From Trema orientale (lineage: Eukaryota; Streptophyta; Magnoliopsida; Rosales; Cannabaceae): 64,000 nucleotides of DNA. The position numbers were made by a program, and so were the translations under genes. The stretch covers positions 711,859 through 775,858 of the forward strand of contig JXTC01000089.1 in NCBI GenBank assembly GCA_002914845.1. Reading direction: 5' to 3'. The notes beneath the pieces were generated by a model. That model ran no database searches. It was not told the DNA's origin and saw only the letters and a list, made by a program, of their open reading frames with translations. Each line of letters begins with the position of its first letter. The first letter of the stretch is position 1. Positions 23,901 to 35,756 of this stretch are shown one piece after another.

Positions 23901-24558
23901 TTCCAACAGTGAATTTTATTAACGACTATGTGAACTCGAAACAAATTAAGATTTATCCGATATGAAAATTTCCAATAATAGCTTTTAGATGGATCATATT
24001 AATAGAATAAACAAAGTTACATATCCTTATGTCGCTTAGTCCCATAACTGCCACTTCTCTCCTAGCAAAGAACCGAGCAATCAAGGAGCCACATTAAGGG
24101 GTGAAACTCATTGCCTTCCATAATTAGATCACTTTAGCAAATATTGGCCTTCATCTGATGTATCATTAATACCAGTATTTTATTTATTATCCTTTCCATA
24201 AATTCCACAAAAAATTTATTCATTAACAAAATACATGTAAATATTCCTGGACACCTGTACAAATCCATATCAGTTTCCAACCTATTAAAGCAAACCCAGA
24301 AGCTAAGATTCAAAACCCATCAAGCATATACAAATCAAATACTCAATACATTGCCAAAAACACGAACCTTTCATCAAATTTAGCCAAATGCTTGAATCCA
24401 AAACCGCTTTTTAACCATATAAAACCACAAATAAATTCAAAAAACAAAAAAAAAAAAGTAACGAAAATTAAAATCACCTGGGTGACTTCTGCTGAGAAAA
24501 CCCATATAACAACAACAGCAGCTATGAGGAACAAGCCAGCCTTGTATTTGCAACCCAT
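20984..24558 (-). CDS. SLC35F5-type EamA drug/metabolite transporter
   Basis: Multi-pass membrane transporter of the EamA/SLC35F superfamily; substrate unknown. Eight exons in gene order: 24478-24558, 23240-23641, 22732-22949, 22041-22111, 21806-21907, 21392-21509, 21162-21297, 20984-21046, all GT-AG, give 396 residues. The start MGCKYKAG was chosen over an in-frame GTG one codon earlier. Helices visible in order include [37 protein letters not shown], then a long hydrophilic loop (about residues 60-145). After it come [101 protein letters not shown] and the last helix ending [15 protein letters not shown]. Asn-Ala-Ala-Leu-Ala-Arg-Thr-Ser-Val in helix 4 is the family signature. Arabidopsis At4g32140 (from memory) is the likely counterpart. 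Confidence 0.93.
22215..22278. repeat. Perfect 32-bp tandem duplication in a transporter intron
   Basis: Two identical copies starting ATAGAAATTTGGACATGAAA lie head to tail (22215-22246 and 22247-22278). Identity suggests a recent slip. The intron borders are not affected. Confidence 0.9.
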
Positions 24559-25243
24559 CACGAACAGAGCGAGACCCAGAAAAGGAAATAAGAGATTTGC
24601 AAGATTCAGCGCTTAATCTTAGATCTTTAACCCTGTCTGTGGTATTTCAGTGGTCACCGGTGTGTGAGCGTGAGATCTTACGAGGTGGGTATTTCGATGT
24701 ACCGGGTTTATACAGTATAAACAGAGCAGAGATAGATAGATGGGGCGGCTGGTGAAGAGAATAATAGAATTCTCTACGGAAAAAATTAAAGCCGATTTTT
24801 TGGGTGGGAGGAAAGAGAAGAATGAATAATGAGAAATAGAAAAACAAAAGAGAGGGAAGTGTTAAAATTATAAGTTCACGTCTTATGGTGATAATTAACA
24901 ACTTAAATGTATGTATGTTGTCTTCTTCTTCGTTTTCTTTTTTCCTTATTTTTTTAACACAAGTAAATAATGTGTCCCTATTTTCTTTCAGTTCCTTTTC
25001 CAAGTCTCCCTCTTTCTTTCTCACATATTTTACAAAATATTTAATTTGAAAGCTATTTGAAAAACCATCTTCTTTTTTCTTTTTTTTTTCATAAATAAAA
25101 AATTGGAAAAGCCTCTTTGCTTGATCTTCTTTGATGCATTCCAATAGAATTTCAGTAACACTCACTTAATAAACTATGAAAAACAAAAATTTAAAAGTAA
25201 ATCAATAAAAATGTGATCTGGAGGGTTTTTTCTTTTTCTCTTT

Positions 25244-25277
<34 letters not shown>

Positions 25278-26606
25278 GCTATTGGGAGTTTGCAAGAAGC
25301 TCATGGTCCTTTAGCTTAAACAATTTCCACATTTATTTTTCAACAAAAATTTTTGAGATGTTTTGTGAAAGTTATTTCGGTTTATTTCTCATTTTTCTTA
25401 ATTGTTTCCATTTTAATTTTTATGTTCCTTTGGAATGATATAGAATTTGCTATCATGAAGAAGGGGAGCTTATTTTAAGATTTATAAACAATATGATCTC
25501 CAGAAGATAACAAACTTGTGGAATGGAGATTATATTTATATAAATACAAACAAATAATTAAAGGTCATCGGCAGCACATACTTGTTATTGAATAATATTG
25601 GATAAACATAGAAAATAAATAAAAAATAAAAAAGGAGTGGGGGGAGGGGGTGTGGGTTATTTTATTAAGCAACTAATTTGGACCCCACGCTGTATTTTGA
25701 TCTAAAACCATAAGTTGTTGTACTTTCAGTTTACTCTCTCTCCATAAGAACACATTATATCCTTGTTTTGTAAGAGAAATAGAGGATATAATATTATGAG
25801 TTGTGCTGATTGAGATGCAATTTGACCAAATCTGAATTCAAATATAACCTTCAAAAAAAATCTGCAATTAGGGGGCATTTTGTTTTTAACTGGTCTCAAG
25901 TCTCAACTCTCAAATGGTATAATACATAAAATAAATCTCTTTCCAGAAAATTATATTTTTACATGAGCAGGGCACACTTAGATATTTCATAAGCATGGGA
26001 TTAGTTTACAAGAATATCCAGTTGGGTTATTGTAATATTATTGAAATAAGAAATTTCCACAGCCAAAATGTAAATGTATATATATAGCACTTCGAGTCAC
26101 ATGAAATGCATTAAGGTACTCATTGACTACTAATTACCTGATTATTTTCAAATGCTAGACCTGAAGAATCAAAATACTAGGGTCCCAATTCCAATCTGAA
26201 CGAATTGTGATTAATTAGATAAAGGACTTATACCTTCACCGTGATTAGATAAAGAACTTATCAGTACAATGTGATTAGTGATTAAAAAAGAAAGAAAAGA
26301 AACAACGCATTAGCATGTGATGTGGAATGTGTGTTCTTTTACTTTTTTGGCAGTGCTAACTGTTAAACACATTTCTCAGTCAAACAAAAAAAAATGAGTG
26401 AGTTATTTGTAGATTTTCCACTCAACAGTTGGAATATTCCCAAGAGAATCTGAATAAATGAATAAAATCAGAGCAATAAATTATACATCCAACTTCCAAA
26501 AAAATAAGAGATAATTTAAACAAAAATAAAGAACGGAATATTCAATAAAGTTCGGTGGGTGGGTTTGGATATATAATATGATACCATATATATTGTGTAT
26601 ATATAT
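24559..26606. other. Transporter promoter side, AT-rich spacer
   Basis: The 5' UTR and promoter of the transporter lie at the start. A CT run followed by an AT microsatellite is at about 25232-25277, and a G-rich stretch at about 25634-25657. No gene is supported; the long open frame over 24647-25165 is a low-complexity artefact. Confidence 0.5.
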
Positions 26607-26655
26607 AAAAATACCTATAGGTAAAAAAAAAAAAAAACCTACTGGATTGGCAACC
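26607..26655 (-). mobile_element. Terminal remnant of the GGTTGCCAATCC TIR element
   Basis: 'aaaaatacctataggt', poly-A and CCTACTGGATTGGCAACC match the right end of the 4.1-4.8 kb elements. The rest of the element is missing. Confidence 0.65.
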
Positions 26656-26899
26656 ATATTTTGAGGTATATGATTATGATGATATTTAAGCTTGCAATAA
26701 CGACACCCCACTTAAGTTTGTAACTTGTAAGTCTTCTCGAGCACTTGTCACCAAAAAAAAAAAAAAAAGTAAAAATATAAAGAGAAAAAAAAGCATCCTA
26801 GTGAACATCTTTTTATTAAATCTTTTCTTACAATGAAAAATAATAAAGTAAATAAAAATTAAGCTATGCATGTATTATGGTATATAAACCTTTGAGCCT

Positions 26900-27376
26900 T
26901 TAGTCACACAATCGGTAAAATTTTCCAGTGAATGGCTGAAATTTTTCAGGTTCTAGAATCGTATTTTCAGAGTTATTGAATTCACCGTTTTGGACTATAG
27001 GACTCATTTTTTCTAGCCGAGTCACTACTGGCCTTCCATCCAACCGTCTTCCAACTCCCATGAATGGCTTAAACTTGTCTTCTTGTCTTCCATGATCTCC
27101 TTGCAAAGCTTGATCTTCTAGCGCCGCGGTGGCTGGAGAAATTTTCTCTGCTTCATTCTCCAACTCTTCACACATGATCATCTCGGAGTCTTCATCTCCT
27201 TGCCTAGCTTGATCTTTTATCGCCACGGTGGCGGCTGGAGAAATATTCTCCTTTGCCTTATGATCGAACTCTTCACATATTATCATATTCTCAAACTCTT
27301 CACATATCATCATGTCGGAGTCTTCCTCATCCTTAAGATGAAGAGCATTTGAGAATGAGCCTATTAGGCAATCCAT
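26900..27376 (-). CDS. UFD1 C-terminal tail-like small protein with two CDC48-binding-type boxes
   Basis: A single-exon ORF of 158 residues. Residues 101-115 (KFKPFMGVGRRLDGR) match the SHP-type box of plant UFD1 (FxPFxGxGRRLDGxP), and residues 145-156 (EKFQPFTGKFYRL) match the extreme C-terminus of UFD1. In UFD1 these regions contact CDC48/p97 during ER-associated degradation. The UFD1 double-psi barrel that binds ubiquitin is absent. The N-terminal 93 residues are instead acidic and made of an internal repeat: DEEDSDMMICEEFEN...ISPAATVAIKDQARQG and DEDSEMIMCEELEN...ISPATAALEDQALQG, with CEEF/CEEL repeated three times. On the minus strand a TATAAA (27572-27567) with AAACCCTAG (27569-27561) sits about 190 bases upstream, as in real promoters. 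It may be a functional decoy or adaptor of CDC48, or a retained UFD1 fragment; expression is unknown. Confidence 0.6.
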   Translation of the reverse strand: MDCLIGSFSNALHLKDEEDSDMMICEEFENMIICEEFDHKAKENISPAATVAIKDQARQGDEDSEMIMCEELENEAEKISPATAALEDQALQGDHGRQEDKFKPFMGVGRRLDGRPVVTRLEKMSPIVQNGEFNNSENTILEPEKFQPFTGKFYRLCD

Positions 27377-27560
27377 TAATATTGTGTATGTTGATCTATT
27401 GCCTATATGTCCAAATAGAATCAGTCAGTCATTGAATACTAATTATCTATTTTTTTTTTTTTTTCACGTTGATTCTTGTCAAAAAAATTCAAGAAATCTA
27501 TCTCAAAAGAAAAGTAACATACATGTTCTTGTGAAAAATAAAGTGAGCGAATACGTGTAC

Positions 27561-27572
27561 CTAGGGTTTATA
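27561..27572 (-). promoter_or_regulatory. Candidate TATA box plus telo-box (AAACCCTA) for the UFD1-tail ORF
   Basis: Read on the minus strand the sequence is TATAAACCCTAG. It lies 185-196 bases before the ATG of the UFD1-tail ORF. This spacing allows a 5' UTR of about 150 bases containing a 16-A tract. The assignment is an inference from motif and position. Confidence 0.4.
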
Positions 27573-27819
27573 TTTTAAAAAACTCTTCACTTCTCACAAT
27601 CAGATTTGTGGGTATGTACTTAAATATTTATTTATACAAGGAGACAGTAAGTTAAATCTTATAGGAATGTTATTCCTAATTGGAGTCTTATATACCTATA
27701 TCATTATATGGGTAGGACCGTGACTCTTTTTTCAGGGTTTAAATAACCACCCAATTAATTTATTTATCCCGCAAAAAAAAAACAAACAAACAAACAGAAA
27801 ATCTAAAACAATATTTTGT

Positions 27820-29018
27820 TTAAGGTGAAGAGCCCCATAATACCTCCGCAACAATGGCGGCAAACTCTGCATCAGAAACAGAGGCTTCTCTAACCATTTT
27901 CAAAAATTTCGACTTAAATTCCCTTTTCTCTCTCTTCTCCAGACTCTCCCCCGCTTGAATTTGCACTACGAACCTCGCTATACAGTTCTCACATGGCGAA
28001 TTCGACTCCATCCCATCTCCATCGTCTTCCCCAATCTCCGACTCGCCGAGTCGACCCGCCTCAGCCAACTCGCTCTCGTGCTCCATTCTTCTCTGCAAAT
28101 TCACGAGCTTCTTCACCAAGCCTTCTTCGAGCATGGCTTCGATCACCTCCTTCCTCCCGAAAACCCAATTTCAAAAACGCAATTCAGAGCAGCGACTCTA
28201 ACCCCGAAATCCTCTTCTTCAGAGCTAAGAAGATCGACGAGTCTGGGGATTTCTCCGTTGGCTTCGATTTCGTCGACCAGAGGGGTTTTGATGAGTCGGA
28301 TCAGAGAAGAGAGAACTCGAATCGAACAAGACGAAGCGATCGACATCAGGGCCCGAATAGTTGGGCCCATTAGGACCAGGCCCACGAAGACGTCTTTGTT
28401 GAACTCGACCAGAGCAAGAACTACCAGAGCCGCCTCGTCCCAAACCCGCTTCGAGTTCGAACCCGATATGGAGGAGTCGGCGAGTACGGACTCGAGAACG
28501 GAGAAGGCTCTTCCTCTCAAGACCAGCTCCTGGAAATCTCTGTCGAAGCCTTTCGAAACTCGGTGCCGAAACTCGATCAAGATCCTGACCTGCTCGTCCT
28601 CGTCCGTCGATCTCCCCAACTCCGTCACGAGTTCGAGAACGATCTCTCGATCTATGCACGATTCGATTTCGGATTCGATCGCGCGTGAAATTTGGAGGAT
28701 TTTGTAGTTCGTGATGGGGCGAAAGCAGAGGGATCGGAGATTGAAGCCCTGTAATTTCTCGAGGTTTTGGAGCAGAGTCCTGAGGTTGACGAGTAGTCGA
28801 GAGAGGTTGATAAAGAGAGATGGGTTTTCGGAGATGATGGGCTCTGCTGTGGTTTCGAGCTCGAAAAGAGCTTCAATGGCGGGCTTTGTGTTGTTTTGGC
28901 ATAAAAGACCTGAAACGGGGTTGATTTGAAGGTCTTTGATTGCTTTCTTCAGAGCTTGTAAGAGTGGTAATAGTACATGGTGGTGGTGGTGGTGATCTTG
29001 CTTGTGAGCTTCGTCCAT
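27820..29018 (-). CDS. ARM-repeat superfamily protein, interrupted by a one-base frameshift
   Basis: An intronless gene in two overlapping frames. The first (29018 to the TGA at 28143-28145) starts MDEAHKQD with a His run and reads as helical ARM-type repeats: EIVLELVTELGRSTDEDEQV, AFSVLESVLADSSI, ALVVLALVEFNKDVFVGLV, VLSSLIRLIKTPLVDEI and NGEIPRLVDLLSSEEEDFG. Translation then ends at FSGGRR-stop. The second frame continues at once with RKEVIEAMLEEGLVKKLVNL, a natural next repeat, down to AEVLWGSSP. One extra base within about 28146-28173, where the coding strand has a TTTT run, would restore about 400 residues. An upstream in-frame ATG at 29129 would add 37 residues. Either the gene is a recent pseudogene or the assembly lost a homopolymer base. 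Partners are unknown. Confidence 0.75.
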
Positions 29019-29262
29019 GGAACTAGCTTTGCTGAACGCATCTGTGAAAGTTCCGAGTGAGAGTGAAAGAGGAAGAGAGAGAAGAAGACTTAACGACCAG
29101 TCTAAAAACTGACCCAAACAACCATTCAACTAAAAATCAAAAAAGTGTCCGTACACCTCTGTAACTTTGTTTCTTCGAGTATTAGCAGTTAGCGGGAGCC
29201 CAGTGAGGAGGATGAGGACTTCCTCGAACTGTTTTTTTCAAATTGAAAAAAATCAAGGCATC

Positions 29263-29290
29263 AGATTAGATTAGATTAGATTAGATTAGA
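29263..29290. repeat. (ATTAG)n pentanucleotide microsatellite
   Basis: Five to six units of AGATT/ATTAG upstream of the ARM-repeat gene. No other function is evident. Confidence 0.9.
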
Positions 29291-31390
29291 GCCTGATCAC
29301 TTGTTCACTTTCCCAGAGCAAGTTGTTACGTTTATTACGATTAAACTTATGTTTAGTATAGTGTTTTTCTCATGAGTCTGTGCTGTTTCAATTTGATACT
29401 GCTCTCTCAAAAAAAAGTATCGAGATGGAAATATATTTTATACTTTTATCTTTTGACAACATGTTTAAAATCTTCTAACAAATTTATAGGTCAAATACTT
29501 TTGGATCATTAAGTTTACTAAAACCATTATTTTAAACCTTAAACACGTATAAATAAAAATAGTTTACTTAAACCATTATTTTAAGCCTTGGAAAAGTGTG
29601 TGTTATTTTCTTTTAAATTTGTAATAAGCGGTAATCATTAGTTAAGCCTCACTTTTAAAAGAAAAAAAATATAGCTTAAACTCATAACTAATTATATTTA
29701 ATAACTAAGAAAACAAATATTTAAAAATTTGTAATTCTTTAATGTTTATTAATTTAGTTATTAATAATTTTAAATAGGCTTCAAGTTTGGATTACTATTT
29801 AATAAAACATATTTCAAAGTTTAAAAATGGTGTAGAAACTCAATAATTAAAATTGGTGTTAGAGTCAAATAAAATATAAACCTAAAGATTAATGTTGATA
29901 ATAGTCAAAACACAAAAGTAAAATCGAAAAAAAAAAAAACAAATGTAAAGCTATAAAAATCTTATTGATAATAGTCAAAACACACAAGTAAAATCGGAAA
30001 AACAAAAAACAAAAAACAAAAAAAAACAAATGTAAGCTAATTCTTAATATCTTTAAACTTTTTGGCTCAAACTTATTTAATTTTGAAGCTTTTTTGCGTT
30101 TAAAAAATTAGAAATTGACATAACATTTATAATATATATTATGTTTACCTAAAAAATAATTTTTATTTTATTTTTTCTAATTTTTTACATTTATTATATT
30201 AAGATTATACCTAAAAAAATTAAAATAAATTTTAAATAAGTATATTTTTTGCAAACTAATTATTTTTCTTAATGCATGTCGTGCATGGTATTCGTGCCTA
30301 CTGTGCCACGTGCTGTGCCTATGCCTGTGCTTATTTCGTACTGGCTCAAGTACGTTTACTTATCATGTTGTGTCGGCCCAAGCGCGATCACTAATCATGT
30401 CGTGTCGTACCGACTTATAATTGTATCGTGTCCGTGCTGACTAGTTTTGACACCAATCCCAATTTTAAAGACCACACTCATTACTTTATTTGAAGTTATT
30501 TCAAAAAAAATTTTGAGATAAGAATCTAGGGCAAAACTCACCTCCAATAAATTTTTATACATTTTGATATAATTTGAGTATGTGTCAATTCAGTTAGAAT
30601 ATACTTTAACTATAAAAATTTTAAGTAATTATCATTTCTCATTTACACTCTAATATTTCAATTTAGATTTTTTTTATATATGAGTTATCTCAATTTTCAA
30701 ATAATTTCTTTCTATTACATAATAATTAATAATTACATAATAATTAACAATTCATAATTACTTAGAAGAAAATATGTCTAATAGTATTAAAATAATTAAA
30801 TTTAGAAAAAAAAAATAATAATGAGCACGATTATGGAACAAGAACAATAAAAGTTTGAAAATAGAAATAATTAGGCTTGAAATCATATATAATATAAAAA
30901 AAGGACAAGGTTAGACACAAAAATAATATAATAAAAAAATAAACATTATTAGGTATTAGAAATAATATAGTATCTAAAGAAGGTGCAATTAGTATGAAAA
31001 TAGCATAATATCAGAAATAGGCGATTATGGCATAAAAATAGCACAATATTATAAACGAGCATGATTAGATACGGAAAATAGCCCAATATCAGAAACTGCC
31101 ACGATTAGGCACGATAATATAATATAGAAAATAGGAACAATTAAGTACGAAAATAGACAAACACGATAATGACACGTTAACAGCATAGACACGGGTACAG
31201 ACACATAATGGACCGAGCACGACATGAGGCACAAATGTGTCTAGGCTGATATGGTACGGCCAGTTAACATCTCCAATTGTTACAAAAAAGAAAAAAAAAA
31301 ATGGGATGGAGATGTCAATGGGCCAAATTTGGCCTACTTACACGGTTGCATAGGGCCATTGAGGAAATGTGTCGGAAAATTGACCTGGGT
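29291..31390. other. AT-rich spacer with two degraded GC-richer transposon ends
   Basis: No gene. At about 30275-30460 and 31135-31290 the AT-rich DNA gives way to CGTG-rich text ('gtcgtgtcgtaccgac', 'gagcacgacatgaggcac'). On the minus strand these lead into GGGATTGGTGTCAAAACTAG and AATTGGAGATGTTAACTGG respectively, so they look like two ends of one transposon family in the same orientation. At about 29880-30040 lies a diverged 'gataatagtcaaaacaca' repeat in two tandem copies. Confidence 0.4.
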
Positions 31391-31830
31391 AGTTTAAATT
31401 TGGGCTAAACTGACTTTTTTAATTCACTTTTTTAAAATGACATTTCTAATACTCCCTATGTAGTAAAATGTCCAAAATGCCCTCGACTTGACTAGTCCCT
31501 GTCAGAGCTTTTGAGCTCTGTTTTTTCTTCTTTTTTCAATTTTTTTAATTTAAAAAAATGTACAGGGGAAGTAAAAGAGAAAATGCAGTGCAAAAATAAA
31601 GTGACAAGTTCTTTATTATTTGTTACTGCTCATTACAAATTTATGACTTTGAGTTATACTAAAATACATAAATTGGATAACTTTTAACTAAAAAGTAATA
31701 TGTGTCATAAGGGTATTTTTGGAACACTATTTTTTCTCTCTCCAAAATACAACTAAAAAAGTCATTTTTTGCAACTATAAAAGTCATTTTGAAAAAGTAA
31801 ACTAAAAAAATGAATTTGGCCTAAAATTGC
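31391..31830. mobile_element. Fold-back element, about 440 bp
   Basis: The left end 'aaatttgggctaaactgact...aattcacttttttaaaatgac' is mirrored at the right by 'gtcattttgaaaaagtaaac...gaatttggcctaaaattgc'. The arms are about 50 bp and imperfect. Non-coding. Confidence 0.55.
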
Positions 31831-32121
31831 ACTATGCAGGTAAATTTCCCAATTGTGTCAAGTAATTTAGGGCTTGTGTTGTTGAAACCTATAGCGACTA
31901 TGTTTGTTCTTTTGATAAATATCGGATTGGTTTTGAAAAAATACCAGATTAATTTTGAAATACATCACATTTTTGTAATTTGTTGGTGGTGGGAATCCTT
32001 CTTTCTAAAAATGACTAAATTTAAATCCTGTTTTATTTATTTATTTTGTCTTTCATGAACGACACTTTTTAAGTGGCCCTATGATTTTGTCTTTTATACT
32101 TCAAGTGCGACGATGATCACT

Positions 32122-32739
32122 TAGATCATGTTTAGTACATTATATAAAGACGTACATTATATAAAGATTCTGTATTATATTAATTAAACATAATAAGATG
32201 TTTAGTTATACTTTTATATTGTACTATTTAATAACGATATCAAAATTTAATACAATACGAATAGTATAATCTAATATAGAAAAAATATATGTATTACACT
32301 ATATCATAACATTGACTCTCATCACTTTCTCTGTCATTAATTTCTTTCTCATCATTTTCTCTTTTTGTATTTTTTTTTTCTCATCCCTTTCTCTTCCTTT
32401 CCTTTCTCTCACACCATGTTATCCGTTTTAAAAGTGATATTTTTCTAAATACTTTCAAAAGTGATATTTTCAAAAATTAAAATTATAAAGTGGTATTTTT
32501 GAAAAAAAAATAACTTTTGAAAAGTGCTATTTTATAAGTAGTATTTTGCAAAATAATTTTTTAAAAATGGTACTTTTCTAAATAATCTTTTAAAAGTGGT
32601 ATTTTTCAAAAAATAATTTTTCGTGCAACATTTTACAATGCAAAACCAAATATAGTACTATACTAAAATAATACAATATAATCTAATACAATACATCACG
32701 ATACAATACAGTACAATACGGCGTACTAAACATGACCTA
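32122..32739. mobile_element. Non-autonomous element with TAGRTCATGTTTAGTAC inverted ends
   Basis: TAGATCATGTTTAGTAC at 32122 is matched by the complement GTACTAAACATGACCTA ending at 32739, with further symmetry of 'atataataca' text inside. The middle (32423-32625) is a diverged minisatellite of about 32-36 bp units built on 'aaaagtggtatttttcaaaa'. No coding capacity. Confidence 0.65.
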
Positions 32740-33431
32740 AATAGGTTGCCTTAGGTTACATGGTTACATGGGTTAACATAGTGACCTAAGTATCTTAATA
32801 GGTTATTATGTCATATGCATTTTAAATATAAGTGATCATTAGGTGACCCTCTTTTTTTTGGATAATAGATCATTAGGTGACTTTAGGTATTCTATTAGTT
32901 TACCAAAGTCTTTAATTTGTTTTGTTTTACTTAGTAACCCCTTCATCCTTTTGCTCCTTTCACTTCGATCGATCAACCTTTCTCTTAACCAAAAGGAATT
33001 CTCTTTTTCTAGTCTTATTTCATACTAATACAATGGAAAAAAAAAAGGAGTTTTTGACAGAGAATACGAGAAAAAAAAAAAGGAAAAAAAAACGTTTATT
33101 TTTCAATAAAGGAGTGTAAAAGGGAATTAAAAAAGAAAATCCCACCAACATATCTCATATTTTAAATACAGCTTTTAAAAAATGCCACGGTTGGAATCAT
33201 ACCTTTGAAATAGCAAAATGGTCAATTTGTACTCTAATACACAATGCTTTTTAAAAACATTTGCTTTTTAAAATCTTATGATTTAATAATAAATTTTGTA
33301 ACTAGTTGAGCACTAAAAGTGTATTGATTGAGCATTAAAAATTGTATAAGTGGTATTCTAAAAAATAATTAAAATTATATAAGTGATTGATGGAGCACTA
33401 AAAGGAGTGGATTTTAAATTTTTAACATTAG

Positions 33432-33858
33432 GAAAAGTTCATAAATACTCATTTTTAAAACCATATTTTTATAAATACATATTTTTTATTTTTATTTCAT
33501 AAATACCTATTTTATACCCATTTTTAGAGAAATGTAGACCACCACTGTTTTATACATGAAATGTATACCAGAATAAAAATTACACCAAAAATTGGCACAT
33601 ATTTTAAAATATATACCATATGTCAAATTTATAATGAAAAATGTAAATCGTGATAAACATTTACATTGTAAATGTATACTGTTCATATTTTACACACGAA
33701 ATATGTACCTCATGGATAAAATTTATATTATAAATGTGGACCACTCATATTTCATATATGAAATGTGGACCATAAAAACTGGTATTTTTTAAAGAAAACT
33801 TAAAAAGAGTATTTATGAAAATAAGTTTTAAAAACGAGTAATAAGCATAAATTTCTCT
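33432..33858. mobile_element. MITE-like repeat, copy 1
   Basis: It starts 'gaaaagttcataaatactca' and ends 'aagcataaatttctc'; the ends are imperfect inverted repeats around TTTTTAAAAC. A second copy of the same orientation is at 43262-43669, sharing 'gagaaatgtagac', 'ctgttttatacatgaaatgt', 'atgaaatgtggaccataaaa' and the ends. The interior is rich in 'aaatgtatacc' subrepeats. Confidence 0.75.
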
Positions 33859-35684
33859 TTAACATTATGCTATATTTGAGACCAAATATAAGAATACCTC
33901 CCATGCATTTACCATGCTATTATGTTCATGTTAAAGTTTAGCATATGGCAAACAATGTTTCCTCCAATTCAAATAAGCAATGCTACTCCCAAGTGATTGT
34001 TGAAGTGATAAGACGCTCTATCTTGAGGTTTTCTCTCATTTAGGAGGGTGAAATAAAGGGTTCGAACCTCCATATTCCCTTAGAAGCTCAACCGAATAAG
34101 AGTGGTTCTAAGAAATAACCCACCACTAAGATCATATCCTCTTTTTTTATTTTATATAAAAAAAGTAATGCTATTTTGTTGTACCAATCCGGATGCTCTT
34201 AATAAAGGTAGTTCATATTTGAGAATTTTCTTGAATAAATGCTCTTACCGTATGTTCACCTTTTTTTATTTTTTGAATTTGTTCATTGAAACCTAGAGCT
34301 GGCAAAATGGTCCAGGCTAAACAGGCCAACCTGCGGCCTGATACTGTAGCTGCCTGAGCTCAGCCCAGCCCTAGGGACAGGGCCGGGCTGGGCCTATGTT
34401 TCGTGGCCTGCATTGGCAGCCCACCCGGCCCAGTATTGTAGCAATTTTTGTTTTGTTTTGTTTTGTTTTTTTTTTTTTTTTTTTAACTTTTGGGCCCAAG
34501 TTTTGGGCTAAAACAATAATAACATCATATTGGGCCTTTGGGCATTAGGCTCCCTCAAATTTTTTTTGTTTGTTTTTTTTTAATGATTTTAAATAAATTT
34601 AAAAAACCATTAAAACAATAATAAATAATTAAATATCCCATTCTCTCACTCTTTTTTCACAATTTCAAGTTTCAATTCAACACCATACTCTCTTATTCTC
34701 CTATTATCTCTAATTATATTTTCAAATTTCCCTTTTTCTCTCTAATTATATTTTCTAATTACTAAATTCAAATTATTATTCTTTGTTTATTATCATTCTA
34801 ATTCAAATTAATTAATATAGTAATATGTTTATTACAATTCTAACTCAAATTAATCAAAATAGTAATATCAAATATGTTTCCTATCATTCTAATTCAAGTT
34901 AATTAAAGTAGTAATATGTTTATTATCTAGTTAGTTCAATTTAATTAACGTATTAATATGTTTATATAGGATATAAATATTTCAAAAAGTATACGTATTG
35001 ATTTGGGAATGAATGCTAATGAAGAAGATGACCAAATTCATATAGTTGGAAATGAATGCTAATGAACAATGAAGAATAAGACCAAATTTATATTTCAATA
35101 ACGTGTACATGTAACATGAATGAGATGAGTCATAATTGATGATATACTAGTTTATTTTTATTTTTATGATAATTTGAATTGTGATCATTAATATTACACT
35201 CTTTTTTCCTTAGTAAGGTTTTATCCAATGAGTTTTTCTTAGAAAAGTTTTTAATGAAGTAGTCAAAGATTGAATCAATAAAATGAAATTTAAAATTTAA
35301 AATTTATTTGTTTCTTTATTTTTTTTAAATATTTTTATTATAATTCTAAATAATTTTCTTAATGCGTTTGTTTTTAAACTTTTTTTTAATCAACTATTCA
35401 ACTTATATAATATATCTTATTCAGTTATTATTAAATTTTGAACAATAGAATAAAAACAACATAATTATGTTTTCTATTTTTTTAAAATTTTTAATTAAAA
35501 CATAACATGTTTTCATTTTTTTTAAAAAAATTTAATAATTTATCTTTTTTTTTTGGGAAAATGACGTCTCGTACTACTTTTTTTAAAATAATGACCAAAA
35601 TATGACCTTGTCCGAAATATTAATTTTCATACGACCTTTATTATAAAAATACCATTTTTTTGAAAAGAAACGTTTTAAACTCTT

Positions 35685-35756
35685 TCATTTTAGTTACAGT
35701 ACCTAGTAATGGGGCTTGTACTTTCATTTTAGTTACAGTGCCTAGTAATGGGGCAA
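35685..35756. repeat. Short tandem duplication
   Basis: 'catttagttacagt.cctagtaatggggc'-type text (CATTTTAGTTACAGTACCTA then CATTTTAGTTACAGTGCCTA) occurs twice in a row with a unit near 38 bp. The following GC-richer patch (35757-35960) is not clearly coding. Confidence 0.7.

Noticed and set aside
24647..25165. 172-codon open frame on the minus strand upstream of the transporter
   Set aside because: Composed of Lys/Glu and Leu/Phe runs from purine- and pyrimidine-rich DNA in the transporter's promoter/5' region; no family resemblance and no start context.
25634..25657. G-rich stretch as a possible G-quadruplex
   Set aside because: Only three clear runs of three or more G; a stable four-run structure is not supported.
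27955..28707. 250-codon open frame on the plus strand
   Set aside because: Antisense shadow of the intronless, GC-rich ARM-repeat gene; Ser/Arg-rich composition with no domain.
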